Of a stretch of DNA of 64,000 nucleotides, positions 26,213 through 34,976 are shown one piece after another. The DNA comes from Hymenobacter monticola (GTDB lineage: Bacteria; Bacteroidota; Bacteroidia; Cytophagales; Hymenobacteraceae). The stretch lies in contig NZ_CP094534.1 of NCBI RefSeq assembly GCF_022811645.1, positions 682,001-746,000 on the forward strand, written 5' to 3'. The stretch's first letter is position 1. Each line of letters opens with the position of its first letter. Position numbers and translations under genes: made by a program. Under the pieces are notes generated by a model, which had not been told where the DNA came from, did no database searches, and saw only the letters and a list, made by a program, of their open reading frames with translations.

Positions 26213-27775
26213 TCAGCGCAGTTCCAGCCGGGCGGCGGCGCGGGGTTGGTCGGCCTGCTCGGGCACGAGTTCGACCAGGTAGAGCCCCGGCGGCAGCCCG
26301 GCCACCGGCAGCGTTGCCTCAGTTGTGCCCGCCACCACGGCCACCTCCCGCAAGGTGCGGCCCAGCGCGTCGCGCACAAGCAGCCGCCCCGCCCCGGCGC
26401 CCGCTGGCAGCACCGCGCGCACGGCCTCCCCCGCCCCGGCCGGGCTGGGGTATGCGCGCAGCGGTTCGCCCGCCCGCATTGTGCTGGCCGCGGCCGTGGG
26501 CAGGCGCGCCACCAGCTTGTAGCGCCCCAGCCAAGCCTGCTGGGGGCCGGCCCCGCCGCGGGCCGTCAGCCGCTCGGCCGAGCCGGCCACCACTATCGAG
26601 GAGTCGGCCTGCGCCTGCCAGTCCCACACCCCCACCGCGTACATCCCGCCAATCGCAAACTCCTCCTCCCGCACGATGGCCCCGGTCACCGGATTGAGCG
26701 TGGTCAGGTACAGGTAGGGCGATTGCCGTTCGGTGAAGCTGAGCACCTGCAGCGCGCCCGAGGGCAGCTGCCGCACCCGCGTGGGGCGCTGGGCCCCGCC
26801 CCGGCGGGCGGGCAGGCGCGTGGTCCAGCGCAGTTGCAGGGCCGTGTCGAAGCAGGCCACGTACCCCCAGCGCCGCGCGCTCGTGCCCTGCACCGAGTCG
26901 GCCCACCCCGCCAGGGCGTACGCGCCCCCACCGGCCAGCGGCAGCGTGTTGTTGAAGGTGCGCAGCACCTGGGCCTTGGCTTCCAGGGAAGCGGCCACGG
27001 GCAGCGTGGCCTGGCGCAGCTGGGTGCCCGCCGCGTCGGTTTCCACCAGCCAGGGCCGGTTGGTGTAGCCGGCGCGCGTGCCGGGCGCCAGGTAGCCGGC
27101 AAAGCCGGTGAGCAGGTAGCCCCCGCGGGCCGTGCGCAGCACTTCGTTGGGGTAAGGGATGGCCCGCACCGGGTAATGGTAAACCCGCGTCCAGACCACA
27201 TTGCCCAGCGAGTCGGTGCGCGTGAGCGTGTAGACATCGGTGTCGGCCGTGGACGGGGTGCCCGGGTCGTAGCCGAAGCCCGTCATCGTGAAGCCCCCGT
27301 CGGCCTCGCGCAGGGCGTTGCTGGGCGTGGTACGCACCTGGGCCATGGGCAGCACCTGTTTGCGCACCGACACGCCCCCGGCCGTGAACCATTCCAGGAA
27401 AGGCACAGCCACGTTGACGCTGCCAACCGGCACATAAGCCGTGCCCACGAAGGCAAAGCCCGCCCCCCAAGGCAGCAGCGCCTGCTCACAGGTAAACATG
27501 TCACTGGCCCGGTGCTGCCACACCACCTGCCCGCCCGCGCCGTACGCCCCCAGGTACGCCGGCCAGCCCAGGTTCGCCTGCACTCCTTCGCAACCGCCGG
27601 CCAGATACTGCCCCCGGTAGGAGAACACGCGCAGGTAAGCGGCCTGCGAAGCATCAGGCGAACGGGGCGCCAAGTTTTCCCACACGGTTTGCGTCAGCAG
27701 TTGGGCGCGGCCGGGCAAGGCCACACCCAGCAGCGCCGCCACGAGGACGGCGCTACGGTAAAATCGGTGCAACAT
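26213..27775 (-). CDS. Large secreted T9SS cargo protein
   Basis: 520 aa. The signal peptide (AVLVAALLGVALPGRAQ) precedes ~400 residues of beta-rich sequence with repeated Gly-Gly-Tyr/Phe turns (GGFTMTGFGYDPG, RGGYLLTGFAGY, GGAYALAGWAD), as in beta-propeller-like secreted proteins. The C-terminal ~80 residues form a T9SS sorting domain (RAYPSPAGAGEAVRAVLP, DALGRTLREVAVVAG, GLPPGLYLVELVPE). No catalytic residues are assigned. A 45-codon ORF ending in a T9SS-like tail ends 9 bases before its ATG. Confidence 0.85.
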   Translation of the reverse strand: MLHRFYRSAVLVAALLGVALPGRAQLLTQTVWENLAPRSPDASQAAYLRVFSYRGQYLAGGCEGVQANLGWPAYLGAYGAGGQVVWQHRASDMFTCEQALLPWGAGFAFVGTAYVPVGSVNVAVPFLEWFTAGGVSVRKQVLPMAQVRTTPSNALREADGGFTMTGFGYDPGTPSTADTDVYTLTRTDSLGNVVWTRVYHYPVRAIPYPNEVLRTARGGYLLTGFAGYLAPGTRAGYTNRPWLVETDAAGTQLRQATLPVAASLEAKAQVLRTFNNTLPLAGGGAYALAGWADSVQGTSARRWGYVACFDTALQLRWTTRLPARRGGAQRPTRVRQLPSGALQVLSFTERQSPYLYLTTLNPVTGAIVREEEFAIGGMYAVGVWDWQAQADSSIVVAGSAERLTARGGAGPQQAWLGRYKLVARLPTAAASTMRAGEPLRAYPSPAGAGEAVRAVLPAGAGAGRLLVRDALGRTLREVAVVAGTTEATLPVAGLPPGLYLVELVPEQADQPRAAARLELR

Positions 27776-27784
27776 TTGGTGGCT

Positions 27785-27922
27785 TTACTGAATGACGACG
27801 CGTTGGGTAGCCTGCACCGCGCCATCGACCACCAACTGGCAACCGTAGATGCTGGCCTTGAGCCAGCGCTTGGCGCCGCAAGCGGCAGCGGCGGTTCGGG
27901 AAAACGTAGAGAACTGCATCAT
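27785..27922 (-). CDS. Mini-ORF resembling a lone T9SS tail
   Basis: 45 codons from ATG ATG (27922/27919) to TAA. The first ~20 residues are basic/Ala-rich (MMQFSTFSRTAAAACGAKRW). The rest, SIYGCQLVVDGAVQATQRVV then IQ and stop, matches the final two strands of T9SS sorting domains (usual form GIYxxQLxxDGxxxxxRVVIQ). There is no signal peptide, so it cannot be cargo as it stands. It is most likely the end of a deleted cargo gene that has kept an open frame. It lies 9 bases before the next ATG. The remainder of 27923-28034 shows nothing. Confidence 0.4.
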   Translation of the reverse strand: MMQFSTFSRTAAAACGAKRWLKASIYGCQLVVDGAVQATQRVVIQ

Positions 27923-28034
27923 AAAAAATGGGAAAGGGGGACGAAACGGCGACTGGATGGCCGCCGGGCAAGCAGTCGCTTGCCGACAGCAAGGTAGCCG
28001 ATTTTGCTGTATTTCAATGCCTTTAGCTAAAATA

Positions 28035-30095
28035 CTACCGCCGCCCCAGGCGCCATTCTGCCGTCAGCTCGAAGTAGGGCAGCACCCGGTTGGTTTCGCG
28101 CTCCAAATCCGCGGCCGCGTAGCTGGTGCCGATGTAGCTGCCCCGCCCCACGGCGTAGGTGGAGTAGGTGCGCAGCCACTGCAGCCACAGGCTGGCCGCG
28201 AGGTTGAAGCCGGCCGTGGCGCGGCGCTCCACGGCCACCTCGGGCCCCTGCTGCCGGGTGATGTTGTGCAAGTAAATCAGGCTGCTGGCGGGGTTCAGGG
28301 CCGAGGCGTCGGGCAGCAGGGCGGCGCGGCCGTAGTTGCGCTGCTCCAGCAGGCGGTAGCCCAGGCGCAGGCTGGTGCTGCCGCGCGGCCCGGCCCAGCT
28401 TTGGCGGGCGCCGATGTTGAGGTCGTGCGTCACGCTGGTATCGAGGGGGCTTTCGCGGAAGCGGGTCCAGTCGAGCTGGCCCACGCGGTTTTCGCGGCGC
28501 ACGTAGTCGGCCAGCAGCAGCAGGCGGGGGCGCAGCTGGTAGCTGAGGCTTTGGGTTTGCTCCAGCACGCGGCTGGCGCGGTTGCGGGCCTGCTCGGTGG
28601 CCTGGTCGCGCACCTGGTAGCTCACCCACAGGTGGTACTGCGAGCGGATGCTCCACTTGCCTGGCGCCCACGTGAAGCCCGGCTCCCAATGCAGCAGGTG
28701 GTCGGCGTAATTCTCCGCGCTTAGCCCGGCCCGGATGAACACTGTTTGGCGGTATTCGCCGGCCACGCCCAGCGTGGTGCGGAAGGACCCGGCCCAGCGC
28801 CCGGTCCACGTCAGGCGGGCCAGGTGCTGGGCCTCGTCGCGGATTTGCTGGTTGTCTTTGCTGGGGGCGTCCACGCGCAGCAGCTGGGCGCTGCCCAGCA
28901 GCGCCAGCGCGTGGCGGGCCGTGGGCAGCCAGGTCAGGTTGCCCTGCCAGAGAATGGTTTGCTCGGTGATGTCCTTCACCTGCTCGCGGGCCAGGGCCGC
29001 GGCCAGGCGGGGCGCGCTCAGGCGGCGGGAGTTGTCGAGGTAGTAGGCGCGGGTGCGCTCGCGGTAGTTGAAGGCGATGCTGGCCTGCAGCTGGGGCCGG
29101 GCAAAGCGCAGCTCCTGCCGGGTGTCGATTTCGCGCTGGCGGTAGCCCACGTCCTGCAAAGTGTCGGCCCGCTCGCTCAGTCGCCGGTACCGAAAGGCCC
29201 GGGTGGGCAGCAGCACGCTGTTGTCGGAGCGCAGCGTGGCGTATTCGCTCAGCTTGTAGGTGGCGCCGGCCTGCGCCAGCACCGTGTCGGACTGAATGCG
29301 CTGCACCGAGCCCAGCAGGTAGTCTTCGGCGCGGTTGGTGCGGTAGCCCAGGCGGCCCTGCACCAGCAGTGGCGCATTTTCCAGAAAAGCCTGCTCACCG
29401 GCAGCCTCGGCCACCAGCCGTTGCAGGGTGCGCGGGCCCAGCTGGGCGCGGGTGCCCAGCACGCGCACGGCCAGCGGCGGCGCGGCCGTGCCGTTGAGGA
29501 AATAGAGCGCGGCCGCGTCGAAGCCCAGGGCCACGCCGGCGTCGGAGCGGCCATTGCGGTGGTCGGTGGCCAGGCCAGCCAGGGCCGTGAGGTGCAGCTG
29601 GCTCAGGGTGTCGAGTGGGCTGGCGGGGCGCAGGCGGCGGTGGTAGCCCAAGCGGCCCAGCCACAGGCCGGTGCGCGTGGCGTTGGCGCGGCTCTGGTCG
29701 TAGTGCAGCTGCTGGCCCAGCTGCCAGTGCTGGGCGTCATCAAGCGTGAAGACGTGGGCCACATCCGCGCCGTAGTCCTGGCGCACGAAGGGCGGGGTGC
29801 CGCGCGAGTCGTAAATCCAGTCACTCCCCACGCGGTAGCGCAGCTGCTGGCGCGGCCCCAGCTGCAGGTAGCCCAGCGCGGCGCTGGTTTGCACAAAGGT
29901 GCTCACGCCCACCCGCCGGGCCCGGGCCAGCAAAAACAGGGCCGTGTCGGCCCCGGCCGGGCGCAGGCCCCGGAACACCGGGCCGAATGTGGTGGCCCCT
30001 ACCTGCGCCGCGGCGCGTGGGGCCGGCACTAGGAAAAACAATAAAATCAGTCCGGCCACGGCACGCCGAATGAGGGGCCGGCAACCCGCCTCCAT
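28035..30095 (-). CDS. Predicted outer-membrane beta-barrel protein
   Basis: 686 aa from ATG 30095, chosen because a signal peptide follows at once (AVAGLILLFFLVPAPRAAAQ). The frame stays open 66 bases further up. The body consists of repeated short amphipathic strands with alternating Tyr/Trp/Arg/Leu and turns, for example LHYDQSRANATRTGLWLGRL, SVRERTRAYYLDN-like steps and YRLLEQRNYG, and the final residues are FELTAEWRLGRR. This is typical of large Bacteroidota barrels, and no plug or carboxypeptidase domain is seen. Its substrate is unknown. It is transcribed alone. Confidence 0.7.
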   Translation of the reverse strand: MEAGCRPLIRRAVAGLILLFFLVPAPRAAAQVGATTFGPVFRGLRPAGADTALFLLARARRVGVSTFVQTSAALGYLQLGPRQQLRYRVGSDWIYDSRGTPPFVRQDYGADVAHVFTLDDAQHWQLGQQLHYDQSRANATRTGLWLGRLGYHRRLRPASPLDTLSQLHLTALAGLATDHRNGRSDAGVALGFDAAALYFLNGTAAPPLAVRVLGTRAQLGPRTLQRLVAEAAGEQAFLENAPLLVQGRLGYRTNRAEDYLLGSVQRIQSDTVLAQAGATYKLSEYATLRSDNSVLLPTRAFRYRRLSERADTLQDVGYRQREIDTRQELRFARPQLQASIAFNYRERTRAYYLDNSRRLSAPRLAAALAREQVKDITEQTILWQGNLTWLPTARHALALLGSAQLLRVDAPSKDNQQIRDEAQHLARLTWTGRWAGSFRTTLGVAGEYRQTVFIRAGLSAENYADHLLHWEPGFTWAPGKWSIRSQYHLWVSYQVRDQATEQARNRASRVLEQTQSLSYQLRPRLLLLADYVRRENRVGQLDWTRFRESPLDTSVTHDLNIGARQSWAGPRGSTSLRLGYRLLEQRNYGRAALLPDASALNPASSLIYLHNITRQQGPEVAVERRATAGFNLAASLWLQWLRTYSTYAVGRGSYIGTSYAAADLERETNRVLPYFELTAEWRLGRR

Positions 30096-30314
30096 CCACC
30101 TTTCGCGCACCGAAAAACCTTGAATTGCCACGCAGCCATGCCCCGCAAAATAGTGCCTCACGGAACGGTTTCGGGAAGGTAATACATTCGCGCGGCAGGC
30201 GCTGCAAATCCTTTTTCAAGAGGTGATTTGCAGCAAACTTCTTCCCAGTTCCATTCCTATTGCCGTTATTTGCCAAACCTACTCCTGTTGCTAGTTTTTC
30301 ATCCTGCCGCTACA

Positions 30315-32417
30315 ATGAATCATTATCTTATCCGAAACTCCTTATTGGCAGTGCCCGCGGCGCTGCTGCTCTCGGCGGCGCCGGCCCTGGCCCAGCACGT
30401 GCAGTGGGCCGCCCGCCTCGTCGCGGTATCGTCCTACAAGTCGGAAGGCAAAGACCCCTTCTCCCCCAACCAGGTGTTGGGCGTGCCCAACGCCCTGCCG
30501 CTGGGCCAAATCAGCAACGACGCCTGGATTCCGCGCAAGGAGGGGCCGAATGAATTCATTGAGGTGCGCTTTGCCCGCTCCATCGCGGCCCAGCAGGTTA
30601 CCATCATCGAGAACTTCAACCCCGGCTCCATTACCAAAGTGGAGCTGGTGGACACCAAGGGCGAGCACCACGAGGTGTACGCCAACGCCAACCCCGGCCC
30701 GCTGCCCGAAACCTTCCGCACGCTGGAAATTCGCTTCCCCGCGGCCGACTACCGCACGCTGGGCGTGAAGGTGTACATGAACACGGCCAAAGTGGAAGGC
30801 GTGAACCAGATTGACGCCATCGGCGTGGCCGACGTGGCCTCCACCATGGTGAAGCAGGACTTCACGGAGCCCAAGGGCCCCGACGCGGTGAAGTCGACGC
30901 AGTTTGACTCGTCGCTGGTGAGCCTGGGGCCCAACATCAACACCCGCTACGTCGACACGCACCCCGTGATTTCGCCCGACGGCCGCACGCTCTACTTCGC
31001 CCGCCAAAACCACCCCGGCAACGTGGGCGGCGGGCGCGACCCGCAGGACATCTGGTACTCGAAGCTGGTATCGGGCCGCAACAAAACCTGGAGCCTGGCC
31101 AAGAACATGGCCGAGCCCAGCAACAGCCCCGAAGACCCCAACGGCCTGGCCTCGGTATCGGCCAACGGCCGGTCGGCCCTGCTCATCGGGGTGTACGAAG
31201 ACGGCCTGATGCAGCCCAAGGGCTTCAGCATGAGCAAGCAAACCCCCGGCGGCTGGACCAAGCCGGTGAAGGTAGAAATCGACGACTTCTACAATAAAGA
31301 CCCCGAACACATCGACGGCTTCCTGGCCACCTCGGGCAAGGCTCTGCTCATGGCCGTGCAGCGCAACGACGGCGCCGGCGGCCAGGATTTGTACGTGAGC
31401 TTCCCGAAAGTGGACAAGCTGCCCGAGGGCGTGGCCACCGTGAAAGCCCAAACCGAGTGGACCAAGCCGCTCAACCTGGGCCGCACCATCAACACTGCCG
31501 GCGCGGATTTTGCGCCCTTCCTGGCGGCCGATGAGAAGACGCTGTACTTCGCCAGCGACGGCCGCGGCGGCTACGGCAAGTCCGACATCTTCTACACCAA
31601 ACGCCTCGACGATACCTGGACCAACTGGAGCACCCCGCGCAACCTGGGCCCGGTGGTGAACTCGCCCGACTTCGACGCTTACTACACCATCTCGGCCGCC
31701 GGCCAGGATGCCTACCTCGTGTCGTCGCGCAATGGCGTGGACGGCTCGAAGGACATCTTCCGCATCTCGCTGGCCCCCGCCTTCCAGCCCGAAGTGGTGA
31801 CGCTGGTAACCGGCCAGGTGCTCGACGTGAACACCAAGAAGCCCATCCGCGCCATCATTCACTACGAAAACCTGCTCACGGGCGAGGAAATCGGCGTGAC
31901 CGAAACCGACCCGCGCGACGGCTCCTACACCATTGTGCTGCCCAGCGGCGTGCAGTACGGCATGCGCGCCGAGGCCAAAGGCTACATCGCCGAAAACGCT
32001 AACCTCGACGTGACGGCCAAGGACAAGTACTCGGAGCAGAAGCAGGACCTGTACCTCGTGCCCTTCGACGTGGGCCAGACCGTGAAGCTGAACAACATCT
32101 TCTTCCAGCAAAGCAAGTACTACCTCAACACCAGCTCCTATCCCGAGCTGCTGCGCCTCATTCGCATCATGAAGGACTACCCCACGGTGGAAATCAAGAT
32201 TGCGGGCCACACTGACAACCAGGGCGACCCCGCCCTGAACCTGAAGCTGAGCCAGGACCGCGTGAACGAGGTGAAGAAGTACCTGGTGGCCCACGGCATC
32301 AACGGCGGCCGCATCACCACCGAAGGCTTCGGCGGCACCAAGCCCATTGCCAGCAACGACCAGGAGGAAACCCGCTCCCGCAATCGCCGCGTGGAATTCA
32401 CGATTACCAAGAAATAG
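30315..32417 (+). CDS. OmpA-family protein with PD40 repeats
   Basis: 700 aa. The signal peptide (AVPAALLLSAAPALAQ) is followed by a ~170-residue N-terminal domain that looks like a discoidin/galactose-binding fold (VLGVPNALPLGQISNDAWIP). PD40 beta-propeller repeats come next (TLYFARQNHPG, TLYFASDGRGGYGKSDIFY, DAYLVSSRNGVDGSKDIF), then a CarboxypepD_reg-like module (GQVLDVNTKKPIRAIIHYEN) and a C-terminal OmpA peptidoglycan-binding domain (IAGHTDNQGDPALNLKLSQD, SRNRRVEFTI). It probably bridges outer membrane and cell wall. PorE-like T9SS components have a related layout, so a T9SS role is possible but not shown. Confidence 0.88.
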   Translation: MNHYLIRNSLLAVPAALLLSAAPALAQHVQWAARLVAVSSYKSEGKDPFSPNQVLGVPNALPLGQISNDAWIPRKEGPNEFIEVRFARSIAAQQVTIIENFNPGSITKVELVDTKGEHHEVYANANPGPLPETFRTLEIRFPAADYRTLGVKVYMNTAKVEGVNQIDAIGVADVASTMVKQDFTEPKGPDAVKSTQFDSSLVSLGPNINTRYVDTHPVISPDGRTLYFARQNHPGNVGGGRDPQDIWYSKLVSGRNKTWSLAKNMAEPSNSPEDPNGLASVSANGRSALLIGVYEDGLMQPKGFSMSKQTPGGWTKPVKVEIDDFYNKDPEHIDGFLATSGKALLMAVQRNDGAGGQDLYVSFPKVDKLPEGVATVKAQTEWTKPLNLGRTINTAGADFAPFLAADEKTLYFASDGRGGYGKSDIFYTKRLDDTWTNWSTPRNLGPVVNSPDFDAYYTISAAGQDAYLVSSRNGVDGSKDIFRISLAPAFQPEVVTLVTGQVLDVNTKKPIRAIIHYENLLTGEEIGVTETDPRDGSYTIVLPSGVQYGMRAEAKGYIAENANLDVTAKDKYSEQKQDLYLVPFDVGQTVKLNNIFFQQSKYYLNTSSYPELLRLIRIMKDYPTVEIKIAGHTDNQGDPALNLKLSQDRVNEVKKYLVAHGINGGRITTEGFGGTKPIASNDQEETRSRNRRVEFTITKK

Positions 32418-32430
32418 CGCGCCGCGCGCC

Positions 32431-32498
32431 GCTTGGCCTTCCAAACGAAAAGCCCCGGTACCGCTTGGCACCGGGGCTTTTCGTTTGGAAGGCCAAGC
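32431..32498. terminator. Very long bidirectional terminator stem
   Basis: 32-base arms with one mismatch (GCTTGGCCTTCCAAACGAAA continuing AGCCCCGGTACC) and a 4-base loop, between the convergent genes ending at 32417 and 32501. T-tracts are internal (CTTTTCG), so it may act as a roadblock as well as a classical terminator. Confidence 0.75.
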
Positions 32499-32500
32499 GC

Positions 32501-32926
32501 TTACTGCTTGGCCGTGGCCTCGGCTTCAACAAAGGCGGTGAGGCGCCCTTCGGAGCTTTCGATGCCCACCAGGTCGAGCAGGTCCTGGTAGAAGGAGGCG
32601 GTTTGCTGGCGGTCCTCCAGGGTTTTCATCAGCGGGTTGATGCGGCTCAGTCCGGCGTCGAGGCTTTGCAGGAAGGCCTCCTTGGTGGGATTGGTGCGCG
32701 TGGCGAGGGCCAGAAAATCCGAAGTGGACTGCGCCAGCATGCGGTTGGTCATCGGGCGGGCCTCTACGGGCAGAATTGCCGCCTTCTTGCCCACTACCAC
32801 GGCGTCCTGCGTTTGCTTAAGCAGCTTTTCAAGCTTGCTTGCCGCTTTGCTGGGTATGGTAATGGAGGTTTGGGCATAGGCGTTGCCTGCCAGGAAAATG
32901 AGGGCTGCGAGCAGAAGTTTGCGCAT
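32501..32926 (-). CDS. Small secreted helical protein
   Basis: 141 aa. The start at 32926 (MRKLLLAALIFLAGNAYAQ) gives a clear signal peptide, whereas the longer frame to 32974 begins with non-signal residues. The mature part is Lys/Ala/Leu-rich and helical (AASKLEKLLKQTQDAVVVGK, TSDFLALATRTNPTKEAFLQ). DUF4844-like proteins have this size and character, but I cannot confirm membership. It probably resides in the periplasm. Upstream, 32927-33081 is AT-rich and shows no gene. Confidence 0.65.
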   Translation of the reverse strand: MRKLLLAALIFLAGNAYAQTSITIPSKAASKLEKLLKQTQDAVVVGKKAAILPVEARPMTNRMLAQSTSDFLALATRTNPTKEAFLQSLDAGLSRINPLMKTLEDRQQTASFYQDLLDLVGIESSEGRLTAFVEAEATAKQ

Positions 32927-33081
32927 AGGAGAAAGGGTTTGTGCCGCGTTGTAACACGGCAGATTCATGGTCAAAGATAATTTGAAAGAACAATATTCAT
33001 ACCAATTAAATTAAATAATTTGTAGAAATATAAATAATCAAGCTGGCTTTGGGCATAGTCTTGCTCGCTGAGTAGGGCCAT

Positions 33082-33142
33082 AAAAAAAGAGCCGCAGCGT
33101 GGCGATGAACTCGTTATGAGCCCTTTACCACACTGCGGCTCA
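33082..33142 (-). terminator. Terminator after proS
   Basis: On the minus strand GAGCCGCAGTGTGG ... CCACGCTGCGGCTC followed by TTTTTTT, about 75 bases past the proS stop, with a long loop. Confidence 0.75.
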
Positions 33143-33215
33143 AACCATGCATAAGCTGGTTAGCCTGACTGCCGCTGCCGTCACTCGAAAGAATAAATGC
33201 AGCAGCTATGTCTAA

Positions 33216-34691
33216 TTAATAAGCGCGGGCGAAATACGCGCGGCGCGGGCTCGGCTTGCCGGTTACCATGCAGATGCCTTCCTCGTCGGGCTCGGCCAGG
33301 GCCAGGCAGCGCACGGTGGCTTTGGTTTCGTCCTTGATGCGCTCCTCGGTTTCGGAGGTGCCGTCGTAGTGGGCCAGCAGGAAGCCGGGCTCCTCGTCCA
33401 GCATGCGCTTGAACTCGTCGTAGCTGTCCACACGGGTGGTGTGCGTGTCGCGGAAATGCCGGGCCTTGCTGTAAATGTTGGTTTGGATGTCGGTTAGCAG
33501 CTGGTCGACGGTGGCCACGATGTCGGCCAGGGGCAGGCTCATTTTCTCCTTGGTGTCGCGGCGCACCACTTCCACCATGCCGGCGTCGAGGTCGCGCGCG
33601 CCAATGGCCAGGCGCACGGGCACGCCCTTCAGCTCCCACTCGGCAAACTTGAAGCCGGGCCGCTCGGTGTCGCGGCTGTCGAGCTTCACCGAAATGCCGC
33701 GCGCGATGAGGCCCTGCTGAATGGGCCGGATGCGCTCGATGAGGGCATCCAGCTCGCCGGTTTTGTAGATGGGCACGATGACCACCTGGATGGGGGCCAG
33801 CTTGGGCGGCAGCACCAGGCCCTCGTCGTCGGAGTGGGCCATGATGAGGGCGCCCATCAGGCGGGTGCTCACGCCCCAGCTAGTGCCCCACACGTGCTCG
33901 CGCACGCCTTCTTTGTTCGAAAACTGCACGTCGAAGGCCTTAGCGAAGTTCTGGCCCAGGAAGTGGCTGGTGCCGGCCTGCAGGGCCTTGCCGTCCTGCA
34001 TCAGCGCCTCGATGCAGTAGGTGTCTTCGGCGCCGGCAAACCGCTCGTTGGGCGTTTTCACGCCCTTCACCACGGGCAGGGCCATGTGCTCCTCGGCAAA
34101 TTCGGCATACACGTCGAGCATCTGGCGGGTTTCGGCCACGGCTTCTTCGGCGGTGGCGTGGGCCGTGTGGCCTTCCTGCCACAGAAACTCGGCCGTGCGC
34201 AGGAACAAGCGGGTGCGCATTTCCCAGCGCACCACGTTGGCCCACTGGTTGATGAGCAGCGGCAGGTCGCGGTAGCTCTGCACCCAGTTTTTGTAGGTGT
34301 TCCAGATGATGGCCTCGGAGGTGGGGCGCACCACTAGCTCTTCCTCCAGCTTGGCGTTGGGGTCCACGCGGAGCTTGCCCGGCTTGTCGGGGTCGGTCTG
34401 CAGGCGGTAGTGCGTCACTACGGCGCACTCTTTGGCGAAGCCTTCGGCGTTTTTTTCCTCGGCTTCGAACAGGCTTTTGGGCACGAAGAGCGGGAAGTAG
34501 GCGTTTTCGTGGCCGGTGCGCTTGAACATGTCGTCGAGCTGGCGCTGCATTTTTTCCCAGATGGCGTAGCCGTAGGGCTTAATAACCATGCAGCCACGCA
34601 CGGCCGAGTTCTCGGCCAAGCCAGCACGCTTCACTAACTCGTTGTACCAGAGAGAATAATCTTCTTGGCGGGTAGGCAACTTTTTGCTCAT
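33216..34691 (-). CDS. proS: Prolyl-tRNA synthetase (short, archaeal/eukaryal-like type)
   Basis: Charges tRNA-Pro. 491 aa from [20 protein letters not shown], without the editing (INS) domain of the E. coli enzyme, so it is ProS type 3. Class II motifs are present: motif 2 region [20 protein letters not shown] with [20 protein letters not shown], and motif 3 [20 protein letters not shown]. The anticodon-binding domain ([20 protein letters not shown]) and a Zn-domain-like tail follow, ending RRAYFARAY with the conserved C-terminal Tyr. The ORF is open to 34775 but the extension lacks conservation-like features. Bases 34692-34976 show no gene. Confidence 0.95.
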   Translation of the reverse strand: MSKKLPTRQEDYSLWYNELVKRAGLAENSAVRGCMVIKPYGYAIWEKMQRQLDDMFKRTGHENAYFPLFVPKSLFEAEEKNAEGFAKECAVVTHYRLQTDPDKPGKLRVDPNAKLEEELVVRPTSEAIIWNTYKNWVQSYRDLPLLINQWANVVRWEMRTRLFLRTAEFLWQEGHTAHATAEEAVAETRQMLDVYAEFAEEHMALPVVKGVKTPNERFAGAEDTYCIEALMQDGKALQAGTSHFLGQNFAKAFDVQFSNKEGVREHVWGTSWGVSTRLMGALIMAHSDDEGLVLPPKLAPIQVVIVPIYKTGELDALIERIRPIQQGLIARGISVKLDSRDTERPGFKFAEWELKGVPVRLAIGARDLDAGMVEVVRRDTKEKMSLPLADIVATVDQLLTDIQTNIYSKARHFRDTHTTRVDSYDEFKRMLDEEPGFLLAHYDGTSETEERIKDETKATVRCLALAEPDEEGICMVTGKPSPRRAYFARAY

Positions 34692-34976
34692 AAAAGGCAT
34701 CTGAAGGAGTAATCGAAAAAGTTCCAACTCTGGTACAACATTTGAATTAACCCAGGGGCACCGTTTCGGGGTCAAATTACGTTAGGAATACGCGTACCTC
34801 ATACGGGGCCAGCCCGGCCCGGCCACCCCGAGGCCCTACCGACTTTCCGGTAGACGCCGCTCCCGGCTTACCAGTATTTTGGGCCGAAGGGGGGCTGATT
34901 ATTAGCCTCTTCATCCTGCTTCCACCGTATAGTGCGTTACTTTACAACAGCTACCCACCCTCACCTTTTTGCCGTC

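Noticed and set aside
30342-32471. 709-aa open frame antisense to the OmpA/PD40 gene
   Set aside because: Antisense frame kept open by GC-rich third positions. The composition is mirror-like and there is no start signal.
33147-33215. 22-codon plus-strand ORF (MHKLVSLTAAAVTRK...) after proS
   Set aside because: Overlaps the region between the proS stop and its terminator, with no promoter, no similarity and a length expected by chance.
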